This document shows, piece by piece, positions 37,850 through 46,097 of a stretch of DNA of 64,000 bases. Source of the DNA: Anaeromyxobacter dehalogenans 2CP-C (lineage in GTDB: Bacteria; Myxococcota; Myxococcia; Myxococcales; Anaeromyxobacteraceae); assembly GCF_000013385.1 (NCBI RefSeq), contig NC_007760.1, forward strand, positions 620,001-684,000. Direction: 5' to 3'. The notes under the pieces were generated by a model. It was not told where the DNA came from and searched no databases. It saw nothing but the letters and a program-made list of their open reading frames with translations. The position numbers and the translations under genes are program-made. Each line of letters opens with the position of its first letter. Position 1 is the stretch's first letter.

Positions 37850-40546
37850 ATGGCCTGGAAAGCAGGGATGAAGGTGGTCCACCGCGCCCAGCGGGCGTGG
37901 GGCGTCGGGGTGGTGGTGCAGGTGGCGGACGAGGGCCGCCGCCTGGCGGTCCGGTTCGCGGGCCGGGAGGGGATCACGGTCGTCTCGGGCCGCGATCAGG
38001 CCCTGGTCGAGGTCCCGGCGGACACGCCCATCGAGCAGGTGGCCTCCGGGCCGATCGAGGCGCTCGCCTCCGCCCAGCCCGCCACGGCCTCGGCGTTCGC
38101 GCTCCGCACCCGCGTCAACCGCCTGGAGGCGCTGCGCCGCGCGGACTCGCTGGGCGCGCTCCTCTCCTCCCGCGTCCACGTCCTGCCGCACCAGGTGGGC
38201 GCGGCGGGGCGCATCCTCTCCGACCGGATGCCGCGCTTCGTCCTGGCGGACGAGGTGGGCCTGGGCAAGACGGTCGAGGCGGGCCTGGTGTTCGCGGGGA
38301 TGCGGCAGCTGGGGCTGGCCGAGCGCGTCCTGGTGGTGGTCCCGGAGCACCTCGCCTTCCAGTGGCTGGCCGAGCTCTTCCACAAGTTCAACGCGCTGTT
38401 CGCGCTCCTCACCCCGGAGCGGATCGAGGCGCTGGGGGGCCCGGAGGCGGCGCTCGCCCGCTCGCCGCACGCCATCGTCTCCTTCGAGGCGCTCCGCGCC
38501 GACCCGGAGCTGGCGGAGGCCGCCGCCGACCTGCCGCTCGACCTCGTGGTCGTGGACGAGGCGCACCACCTGGCCGACGACGCGCTGCACGATCGGGTTG
38601 CGCCGATCTGCCGCGCCTCCTTCGGCGTGCTGCTCCTCACCGCGACCCCGGTCCGCCTGGATCCGCGCGAGTACTTTCGCCTGCTCTCGCTGGTCGAGCC
38701 GGTCCCCTCCACCTCGCTCGACGACTTCCTCGCGCGCCTGGAGCAGCACGAGGCCTACGCGCAGGTGGCCCGCGACCTGCTCGCCGGCGGCGACCTCGCC
38801 GCGGCGGCGGAGCGGCTCCGCGCGCTGGCCCCGGACGACCTGGTGTTCTCGAAGGCGCCGCCGGCGCTCGACCGCGGTGCGCTGCTCGCGCACCTCGCCG
38901 AGCGGTACGGGCTCTCCTCCCGGCTCATCCGCAACCGCCGCGTGAAGGTGGGCGCGTTCACCTCGCGCGCGCTCCGCCGCGTGGACGTGGGGGAGGGCGA
39001 GAAGCCGAAGGCGCTGGTGGACCTCTGCGCGAGGCTGGCGCGGGCGGGCGACAAGGTGCTCGTGTTCGGCGGCGACCTCGAGGCGCTGCGCGGGCTCCAG
39101 GGCGGGCTCGCCGAGGCCGGGCTGGAGGCGCTCCTCTACGACGACGCGCCCTCGCTCGAGGCGCGCGACCGGCTGGTGGCCCGCTTCCGCGACCCGGAGG
39201 GCCCGATGCTGCTCCTCTCCGGCGAGTCGGGCGGCGAGGGGCGCAACTTCCAGTTCGCGCACCACCTGGTCTGCGCCGACCTGCCGGCTTCGCCGCTCGT
39301 CCTCGAGCAGCGCATCGGCCGGCTCGACCGCCTGGGCCAGACGCGCCCGGTGGAGATCCACGTGCCGGTGGAGCCGGGCGACGAGGCGTTCCTGGCCGAC
39401 CTCTACGAGCAGGAGATCGGCATCTTCGACGAGCCGGTGGGCGGCCTCGACGCGGTGCTGGCCTCGCTGCCGGACGAGCTGGCGGCGCTCGCGCGCAAGC
39501 GCTCGGACCGCACCCGCGAGGCGTTCCGGAAGGACCTCGCCAAGCGCGTGGCCGCCGCTCGCAAGGCGCAGCACGAGGGCGACCCGCTCCTCGACATCCG
39601 CTCCGCCTCGCTGCCGGAGCTGGCGCGCCTGGTGCGCGGCGCGTTCGAGCGCATGGGCGAGGAGGCGCCGGACGGGATCGACGGCGGCGACGGCGCGGGG
39701 AGCGCGCTGGAGCAGTCGCTCATCACGCTCTCGCGCTGGCTGGAGGAGGAGCTGGAGGACGTCTGCGCCGACGTGGGGCGCCGGGTCGGCATGGACGTGG
39801 ACACCGACCAGAACGTCCAGCCGTTCGAGGTCGCCTTCACGCTCGGCTCGGGCATGCGCATCGAGGCGCTGCCGGGGATGCAGATCCCCGACGAGCCGGA
39901 GACGTTCGTGGGGAGCTTCTGGCGCGAGACGGCGGTCGCCCGCGACGAGCTGCACTGGTACGCAACCGGCCACAAGCTGGTCGAGGCGCTGCTGGGGCTG
40001 GTGCGCGACGGCGACGCGGGGCGGAGCGCGGCGGTGAAGCGCGAGTGGGCGCCGCGCCGGGGCGGCCTGTACGCGCGCTTCGAGCCGCGCCTCGCCACCG
40101 CCGCCGACGTGGCGCCGGGCGCGCGGGTCGCCTCGCGGCAGGCCTCGCGCTACCTCGACCTCTCGCCCATCGCGGTGGTGGTGGACCTGGAGGCGGGGAA
40201 CCGGGTGCTGCCCGGCGCGGCGCACCGGCTCGAGGACGAGATCGACGACGTGCAGGACGCGCGGGTCGGCGCGCCGCCGCCGGCCGCGCTGGAGGCGGCC
40301 CGCGCGGCGGCGGAGCGCGAGGCGCGGCTGGTGATGGAGCGTCGCCGCGAGGAGGCGGTGGGCCTGCTCCTCGCGCACGCCGACGCCGAGGAGGAGCGGC
40401 TCATCGAGGCCGCGTTCGCCGGCGGCGCGCCGCGCGAGCGGATCGACGGGGCGCTGGCGGTGCTGCGCCACCACCGCGACGTGGTGGCGAAGTCCATCGA
40501 GCGGGTGAAGCTCGACCTCGACGCGGCGGCGCTGATCGTTCCCTGA
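37850..40546 (+). CDS. RapA-like SNF2 family helicase/ATPase
   Basis: An 898-aa protein. The N-terminal Tudor-like region (about 8-50, GMKVVHRAQRAWGVGVVVQV) resembles that of RapA. The SNF2 core follows: LADEVGLGKT (Lys140), VVDEAHH (Asp236), LLLTATPVRLDPREYF, and motifs V/VI in GGEGRNFQFAHHLV and EQRIGRLDRLGQ. The C-terminal 350 residues match the RapA-type extension in layout. RapA remodels RNA polymerase to help it recycle. The ATG follows AAGGGG. Confidence 0.9.
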   Translation: MAWKAGMKVVHRAQRAWGVGVVVQVADEGRRLAVRFAGREGITVVSGRDQALVEVPADTPIEQVASGPIEALASAQPATASAFALRTRVNRLEALRRADSLGALLSSRVHVLPHQVGAAGRILSDRMPRFVLADEVGLGKTVEAGLVFAGMRQLGLAERVLVVVPEHLAFQWLAELFHKFNALFALLTPERIEALGGPEAALARSPHAIVSFEALRADPELAEAAADLPLDLVVVDEAHHLADDALHDRVAPICRASFGVLLLTATPVRLDPREYFRLLSLVEPVPSTSLDDFLARLEQHEAYAQVARDLLAGGDLAAAAERLRALAPDDLVFSKAPPALDRGALLAHLAERYGLSSRLIRNRRVKVGAFTSRALRRVDVGEGEKPKALVDLCARLARAGDKVLVFGGDLEALRGLQGGLAEAGLEALLYDDAPSLEARDRLVARFRDPEGPMLLLSGESGGEGRNFQFAHHLVCADLPASPLVLEQRIGRLDRLGQTRPVEIHVPVEPGDEAFLADLYEQEIGIFDEPVGGLDAVLASLPDELAALARKRSDRTREAFRKDLAKRVAAARKAQHEGDPLLDIRSASLPELARLVRGAFERMGEEAPDGIDGGDGAGSALEQSLITLSRWLEEELEDVCADVGRRVGMDVDTDQNVQPFEVAFTLGSGMRIEALPGMQIPDEPETFVGSFWRETAVARDELHWYATGHKLVEALLGLVRDGDAGRSAAVKREWAPRRGGLYARFEPRLATAADVAPGARVASRQASRYLDLSPIAVVVDLEAGNRVLPGAAHRLEDEIDDVQDARVGAPPPAALEAARAAAEREARLVMERRREEAVGLLLAHADAEEERLIEAAFAGGAPRERIDGALAVLRHHRDVVAKSIERVKLDLDAAALIVP

Positions 40547-40568
40547 CGAAGGCCCTGCGCCCCGCTCA

Positions 40569-40700
40569 TGGTTCGTCCCTCGACTCCGCGCGGCCCATGG
40601 GCCGCGCTACGCTCGGGATGAGCGAGCGGGCCGAAGGCCCGCCGGAGTCGAAGGGTCGGGACGAGCGAGCGGGCCCGAAGGCCCGCGCGAGTCGAAGGGT
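40569..40700. repeat. Tandem REP-like repeats with a perfect palindrome
   Basis: The gap between convergent genes consists of one long-form copy (CCCTCGACTCCG box, a perfect 20-bp palindrome centred on CCCATGGG at 40588-40607, GCTACGCTCGGGATGAGCG box) followed by two partial copies with GCGGGCC-GAA-GGCCCGC-type hairpins and GAGTCGAAGGGTC ends. It probably also ends both transcripts. Confidence 0.8.
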
Positions 40701-41815
40701 CACGCGCAGAAGCGCGCGATGGCGTTCCCGAGGATGGTCACCGTGCGCTCGACCTGGTCGAGCGGCACGGACTCGCCGGTGCGGTGCGCCTCGCGGATGT
40801 CGCCGGGCCCGAACACGCAGGCCTCGGCGCCCATGCCGATGAGCTCGGGCAGCTCGGTGCCGAACGGAACGGTCGCCGCCGGATTGCCGCTCTCCGCCTC
40901 GAGGAAGCGGACGATCTCCGCGCCGGGCGGCGTCACCGCGGCCGCGTCGGTGCGGAGCGGGATCACCTTCACCGCGACCTTGCCGCCGCTCGCCGCCGCG
41001 AGCCGCGCGCAGGCGTCCTCGAGCAGGCGCAGCGCGCGCTTCGGGTCGTGCCCGGGGAGCGGCCGCCACTCGAACGTGAAGCGGCACTCGCCGGCGATGA
41101 TGTTGCGGGCCTTGCCGCCGCGGATGACGCCCACGTTCCAGGTGGTGTACGGCGGCGAGAACGCCTGGTCGGTCTCGCGGGTCAGGTCCGCGCCGATGGC
41201 CTCGAGCTCCGGCCAGAGCCGGCCGACGTGGTGGATGGCGGAGGCGCCGACCTCGGGGTACGCGCTGTGCCCCTCGATCCCGCTCACCACCACCTCCACC
41301 GCGCAGTAGCCCTTGTGCGCGCGGATGGGCGTGAGCCGGGTGGGCTCGCCCACGATGGCGTGGGCGGGGTGGAGCGCGCCCTCGGCGAGCAGCTTCTTCG
41401 CGCCGAGGCAGCCGATCTCCTCGTCGGCGGTGAACACCAGCGTGAGCGGCAGCCGGCCGGGCGCGGCGGCGCGCGCCGCGGTGAGCGCGGCGGCGAGGAA
41501 CGCCTTCGTGTCGGCGGAGCCGCGGCCGACGAGCCGCCCGTCCACGAGCTCGCCGGAGAGCGCCTCCTTCCACTCGGGGTCGAACGGCACGCAGTCGGTG
41601 TGCCCCACCAGCGCGAGCCCGCCCGGCACGTCGGGCCCGCGGCGGCAGACGAGGTTGCCCTTCTCGACGCCGGCCGCGTCGGTCCAGCGCTGGCGGCGGG
41701 TGGCGAACCCGGCGGCGTGCGCCTCGCGCTCGAGCAGGTCGAGCGCCGGCAGGTTCGTGCGGGCGGAGGTCGTGTCGAGCGCGACCAGGGACCGGAGCAG
41801 CGGGACGAGATCCAT
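40700..41815 (-). CDS. argE: Acetylornithine deacetylase
   Basis: A 371-aa M20 family metalloenzyme. Metal-binding motifs are GHTDCVP (His, Asp), GRGSADTKAFLAA (bridging Asp), the TADEEIGCLGAK general-base Glu pair, and a late EAHRTGESVP His. The dimerisation domain contains VSGIEGHSAYPE. It removes acetate from N-acetylornithine in arginine synthesis. The window also encodes an ArgJ, which makes the linear ArgE step partly redundant, so another N-acyl substrate is possible. Confidence 0.85.
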   Translation of the reverse strand: MDLVPLLRSLVALDTTSARTNLPALDLLEREAHAAGFATRRQRWTDAAGVEKGNLVCRRGPDVPGGLALVGHTDCVPFDPEWKEALSGELVDGRLVGRGSADTKAFLAAALTAARAAAPGRLPLTLVFTADEEIGCLGAKKLLAEGALHPAHAIVGEPTRLTPIRAHKGYCAVEVVVSGIEGHSAYPEVGASAIHHVGRLWPELEAIGADLTRETDQAFSPPYTTWNVGVIRGGKARNIIAGECRFTFEWRPLPGHDPKRALRLLEDACARLAAASGGKVAVKVIPLRTDAAAVTPPGAEIVRFLEAESGNPAATVPFGTELPELIGMGAEACVFGPGDIREAHRTGESVPLDQVERTVTILGNAIARFCA

Positions 41816-41860
41816 GCGGTCCCGAGCCTACGCGAGCCGGGGCCGCCGCGCCGCTTCTCT

Positions 41861-43258
41861 CTACGCGCCGCCCCACAGGGCGCGCATGGCCGCCCGGAAG
41901 TCCGCCAGCAGGTCCGCGCCGGTGGGCCGCCCTGGCGGCGCCCACCCGTCCTCGACCACCGGCTGCCCTGCCACGAACGTGCTCCGCACCGCGCCCGGCT
42001 GCGCGCCGAACACGAGCGAGGGCAGCAGCGCGTCCCGCTCGCCCCCGGCGATGGACGGGTCGTCCACGTCGAGGAGCACGAAGTCGGCCGGCTCCCCCAC
42101 CGCGAGCCGCCCGCCCTCGAGCCCGAGCGACGCCATCCCGCCGGCCGTGGCGGCGTCGAAGAGCCGCGCCGCGAGCGCGCCCGGCGGCCCGTCCAGCACC
42201 GCCCGCTCGCCGCGCACCAGCCGGAGCTGCAGCTCCAGCGCCCGGGCCTCGCCGAGCGGGTCCGCCTCCGCGTGCGCGTCCACCCCGAGCGCCAGGCGCG
42301 CCCCCGCCGCCACCAGCCGGTCGGCCGGGACCACCCCGTCGCCCAGGTTGCGCTCGGTGAGCGGGCAGGCGCAGACGGTCGCGCCGGCGCGGCCGATCGC
42401 TGCGACGTCGGCGTCGTCGAGGTGGATGGCGTGCACGAGCGTGGTCCGGGCCTCGAGCGCGCCGGCGTCGGCGAGGAGCTGCACCGGGCTCCGGCCGTGC
42501 TCGGCCCGGCAGGCCGCCACCTCCGCCGGCTGCTCGGCGGCGTGCACGTGCAGCGGCAGGTCGCGCGCGCGCGCCGCGCCGGCGAGCGCCGAGAGCCACT
42601 CGGGCGGGCAGGCCCGGACGCTGTGCGGCGCGATGCCCACCCGGACGCCGTCGTCGTTGCGGAACTGGCGGGCCAGGTGCTCGAGCCGCTCCAGGAACAC
42701 CTCCGGCGACGGCTCCACGAACCGGCGCTGGGCGGGATCCGGCTCGGTCCCCGCGCCGGCGCGCGCGTACGCGGCGCGGAGGAGCACGATGCGCAGCCCC
42801 ACCGCGCGGGCGGCGCGGACCACCCGCAGCTCGAGCTCGCAGGGATCGGCGTAGGGCCGGCCGTCGGGGTCGAGGTGGAGGTAGTGGAACTCGCCGGCGC
42901 AGGTGACGCCGGCCCGGGCCAGCTCGAAGAACGCGAAGCGGGCCACCGCCTCGAGCCGGTCGGGGTCGAGGCGGCGCGCGGCCGCGTACATCGCCGAGCG
43001 CCAGCTCCAGAAGTCGCTCCGGCCGGCCTGGCCCCCGCGCGCCTCGGTGCGCCCGCGCAGCGCGCGCTGGAAGGAGTGGCCGTGGGCGGAGACGAAGCCG
43101 GGGACGAGGATCCGGCCGGGGAGCGGGACGCGCTCGAACCCGGGCAGCGGCGGCCCCACGGCGGCGACGACGCCGTCCTTGACCGAGAGCGCGGCCCCCT
43201 CGTGGAGGGAGCCGCCGGCGAGGAGGAGCTCGGGCTGGAACGCCTGCGCGGTGGTCAC
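41861..43258 (-). CDS. hutF: Formimidoylglutamate deiminase
   Basis: A 465-aa amidohydrolase. It has SAHGHSFQRALRG (His-x-His zinc ligands), HVHAAEQ (His), VHAIHLDDAD and LGVDAHAEADPLGEARALELQLRL (catalytic Asp region). These fit HutF, which converts N-formimino-glutamate to N-formyl-glutamate in histidine breakdown. No other hut genes are nearby. It shares direction with argE (45-bp gap), and the two may be one transcript. Confidence 0.88.
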   Translation of the reverse strand: MTTAQAFQPELLLAGGSLHEGAALSVKDGVVAAVGPPLPGFERVPLPGRILVPGFVSAHGHSFQRALRGRTEARGGQAGRSDFWSWRSAMYAAARRLDPDRLEAVARFAFFELARAGVTCAGEFHYLHLDPDGRPYADPCELELRVVRAARAVGLRIVLLRAAYARAGAGTEPDPAQRRFVEPSPEVFLERLEHLARQFRNDDGVRVGIAPHSVRACPPEWLSALAGAARARDLPLHVHAAEQPAEVAACRAEHGRSPVQLLADAGALEARTTLVHAIHLDDADVAAIGRAGATVCACPLTERNLGDGVVPADRLVAAGARLALGVDAHAEADPLGEARALELQLRLVRGERAVLDGPPGALAARLFDAATAGGMASLGLEGGRLAVGEPADFVLLDVDDPSIAGGERDALLPSLVFGAQPGAVRSTFVAGQPVVEDGWAPPGRPTGADLLADFRAAMRALWGGA

Positions 43259-43415
43259 GGTCCCAGGGTTACCCCGCGGACGGCCGCGCCGCCAGCCCGC
43301 GCACGGGCGCCGGCCGGGTGGCCGTCGTTGCCCGGGCGGCCCCGCTGCCGGTATCGCCTCGCCGGCCCCCGGAGCGCTCCCGGCGCACCCGGAGCGCGGG
43401 GCGCGCCGCCGGTAT

Positions 43416-44216
43416 ATGATGCGCCGCGTGCCGCTGCCCTTCGTGAAGTATCACGGCCTCGGGAACGACTTCGTGGTGGTGGACGGGCCGCTCATGGACG
43501 CCGCGCGCGCCCGGCGGATCTGCGACCGCCGCCGCGGCGTGGGCGCCGACGGCGTGCTCACGGTCCTGCCGCCGCGCACCGCCGGCGCCGCCGCCACCAT
43601 GCACATCTTCAACTCCGACGGCTCGGTGGCCGCGATGTGCGGGAACGGCATCCGCTGCGTGGCCCGGCACCTCGCCGACGCCCGCGGCCTCGACGGCGAC
43701 CTCGTCCTCGACACCGACTCCGGCCCGAAGCGCTGCACCATCCACCGCGGCCCGGGCGGCGCGGTGGAGGCGGTCTCGGTGGAGATGGGCCCGGCGCGGC
43801 TCGAGGGCGAGCAGGAGTACCGCGTGGGCGGCGAGGCGCTCCGGGCGCTCCGCGTCTCGATGGGCAACCCGCACGCGGTGCTGTTCGACGCGCCGGAGCG
43901 GGCGCGCGCGCTCGCGGTCGGCCCCGAGCTCGAGCGGCTCGTGCCGGGCGGCGTCAACGTGGGCTTCGCCCGCCCCGGCCCGTCGGGCATCGACCTCGTG
44001 GTCTGGGAGCGCGGCGCCGGGCTCACCGACGCCTGCGGCACCGGGGCGTGCGCCGCGGCGGTGGCCTCGGTCTCGCGCGGCCTCGCCCGCGCCGGCGTGC
44101 CGGTGGAGGTCCGGCTGCCGGGCGGCGCGCTCGCCATCACCGTGGCCCCCGATCTCGTCGGCGTCACCATGCGCGGCCCGGCCGAGCGCGCCTTCACCGG
44201 CGAGACGGACCTCTAG
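43416..44216 (+). CDS. dapF: Diaminopimelate epimerase
   Basis: A 266-aa enzyme. It has KYHGLGNDFVVVD at the N-terminus and the two catalytic Cys motifs NSDGSVAAMCGNGIRC (first half) and ERGAGLTDACGTGACAAAV (second half). It interconverts LL- and meso-diaminopimelate for lysine and peptidoglycan. Starts at 43416 or 43419 (or GTG 43428) are possible; no strong ribosome binding site decides. Its stop directly abuts the next start, so it heads an operon with two regulators. Confidence 0.93.
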   Translation: MMRRVPLPFVKYHGLGNDFVVVDGPLMDAARARRICDRRRGVGADGVLTVLPPRTAGAAATMHIFNSDGSVAAMCGNGIRCVARHLADARGLDGDLVLDTDSGPKRCTIHRGPGGAVEAVSVEMGPARLEGEQEYRVGGEALRALRVSMGNPHAVLFDAPERARALAVGPELERLVPGGVNVGFARPGPSGIDLVVWERGAGLTDACGTGACAAAVASVSRGLARAGVPVEVRLPGGALAITVAPDLVGVTMRGPAERAFTGETDL

Positions 44217-46085
44217 ATGGCGAACGGGCGGATCCTGGTCGTGGACGACGAGCGCTTCTTCCAGGAGCTGTTCCGCGACGTGCTGGCCGGCGCCGGGCAC
44301 GCGGTCCGCACCTCGTCCTCGGCGGAGGAGGCGCTGGAGGTGCTCGCCGCCGAGCGCGTGGACCTGCTGCTCACCGACATGGTGATGCCGGGCCTGGACG
44401 GCCTGGGGCTCATCCGCGAGGCGCGGCGGCGCGACCCGGAGCTCGAGGTGGTCGCGGTCACCGGCCGCGAGGACGTGAAGCTCGCGGTCGAGTCGATGAA
44501 GGCCGGCTGCTCGGACTTCCTCACGAAGCCGCTCGAGCCCGGCGAGCTGCTCCGGGTGGCGGAGCGGGTGCTGGCGCGCGTGCGGCTCCGCCGCGAGCAC
44601 AGCCAGCTCCTCACCGAGAACCTCGAGTTCGTGAAGGCCCAGGCGCTCTACCGCCAGGGCCTGCAGATCCTCGCCACGCTGGACGGCGAGCGGCTGGTGG
44701 ACCTGGCGCTCTCGGTGCTGGCGCGCACCACCGACGCGCAGGGCGCGGCGCTGTGGGTGGCCGACGAGAAGGGGCAGCTCGCGCTGCGCGGCTACCGGGG
44801 CCTGGTGGACCGGGCGGCGCTGCCGGTCCGGGTGGACCCGCGCGACCCCGCGTTCGCCGACGCGCTGCGCGGCGGCGCGCCGTTCCAGGCGCCGGAGGGC
44901 TGGGGCGGCGAGGCGTTCCTGGTGCCGCTCGTGGCCGACGACGAGCCGCTCGGCCTGGCGCTGCTCTCCGACCGCGCCCGCGGGCGCTTCGGCCGCGACG
45001 AGCACGCGGCCGCGCTCATGGTGGCCGACTTCGCCGCCATCGCGGTGAAGAACGCGCGCCGCTTCCAGGCGGTGGAGCGGGTGGGGCTGCGCGACCGCGA
45101 GACCGGCGCGTACAACCTCTCCTACTTCGTGGACTACGCCGGCAAGGAGTTCTACAAGGCGCGCCGCTACGGCCGGGCGTTCTCGCTGGTGGTGCTCTCG
45201 GTGGACAACGTCGAGCAGCTCCGCAAGGAGGCGGGGCGCGAGCCGTTCCGGCGGCTGATGCGCGACCTGGTGGCCGCGGTGGGGCGCGCGGTCCGCGACG
45301 CCGACATCCTCGCGAAGGTCTCGGAGAGCGAGTACTACGTGCTGCTCCCCGAGACCGACTACTTCGGCGCGCTCATGTTCGTGCGCCGCGCCACCGAGGA
45401 GGTCCGGCGCGAGGCGTCGGTCCGGACCATGGAGGAGCGCGTGCCGGTGCTCCTCTCGATCGGCGCCGGCAGCTTCCCGAAGGACGGGGAGGACTTCGAC
45501 GAGCTGCTGCACTGGGCGCGCGACCGCGTGCAGGACCAGCGCGGCTCGCTCCTGCGCCGCCTCCACCTCGGCGACCTCGAGCCGGGCGCGTTCTGGGAGC
45601 TGACCGACGTGCTGCTCTCCGGCTCGGCGCGCCTGCCGGACAGCTCGGCCAGCGCGCGGCTGCAGCCCGACCCCGAGCTGTTCGCGGCCGCGCAGCGCGA
45701 GGCGGCCCGCGAGATCGCGCGCGACCCGCGCGCCCGGGGCCTGCTCTACGTGGGCCTGCGCTCCGCGCTCGCCGCCTCGCCGGTCCGGGCGGCCCTGCCC
45801 GCCGGCGATCCGGCCGCGCGCGCCGGCGATCCCTCCGCCCGCGTCTACCTGCTCGGCCCGCGCGGCACCGACGTCGAGGCGGCGCCGCACCCGCTCGTCA
45901 CCGAGGTGTACGTGGACGGCGACCAGCGCTTCGCCGGGCACGAGTTCCTGCTGTTCCTCTCCGAGCGCTCCGCCTACGCGCTGCTCTCCGGTCCGGATGG
46001 CCGGACGTTCCACACCTCCGACATGCCGCTGGTGGATGCGCTGGTCTCGAAGCTGCAGACCGCGTACGACCTCCAGCCGATCTAG
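44217..46085 (+). CDS. Receiver-GAF-degenerate GGDEF protein
   Basis: A 622-aa protein. The receiver (1-120) is complete: Asp10/11, phosphoacceptor Asp54, Thr82 and Lys104. A GAF domain lies at about 150-285. The GGDEF domain (about 295-430) keeps the fold (YNLSYFVDYAGKEFYKARRYGR, VLLPETDYFGAL), but the active-site motif reads SESEY (369-373), so diguanylate cyclase activity is unlikely. A 150-residue C-terminal region is unassigned. It probably acts as a signalling scaffold. Confidence 0.88.
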   Translation: MANGRILVVDDERFFQELFRDVLAGAGHAVRTSSSAEEALEVLAAERVDLLLTDMVMPGLDGLGLIREARRRDPELEVVAVTGREDVKLAVESMKAGCSDFLTKPLEPGELLRVAERVLARVRLRREHSQLLTENLEFVKAQALYRQGLQILATLDGERLVDLALSVLARTTDAQGAALWVADEKGQLALRGYRGLVDRAALPVRVDPRDPAFADALRGGAPFQAPEGWGGEAFLVPLVADDEPLGLALLSDRARGRFGRDEHAAALMVADFAAIAVKNARRFQAVERVGLRDRETGAYNLSYFVDYAGKEFYKARRYGRAFSLVVLSVDNVEQLRKEAGREPFRRLMRDLVAAVGRAVRDADILAKVSESEYYVLLPETDYFGALMFVRRATEEVRREASVRTMEERVPVLLSIGAGSFPKDGEDFDELLHWARDRVQDQRGSLLRRLHLGDLEPGAFWELTDVLLSGSARLPDSSASARLQPDPELFAAAQREAAREIARDPRARGLLYVGLRSALAASPVRAALPAGDPAARAGDPSARVYLLGPRGTDVEAAPHPLVTEVYVDGDQRFAGHEFLLFLSERSAYALLSGPDGRTFHTSDMPLVDALVSKLQTAYDLQPI

Positions 46086-46097
46086 GCGACCGCGCGA

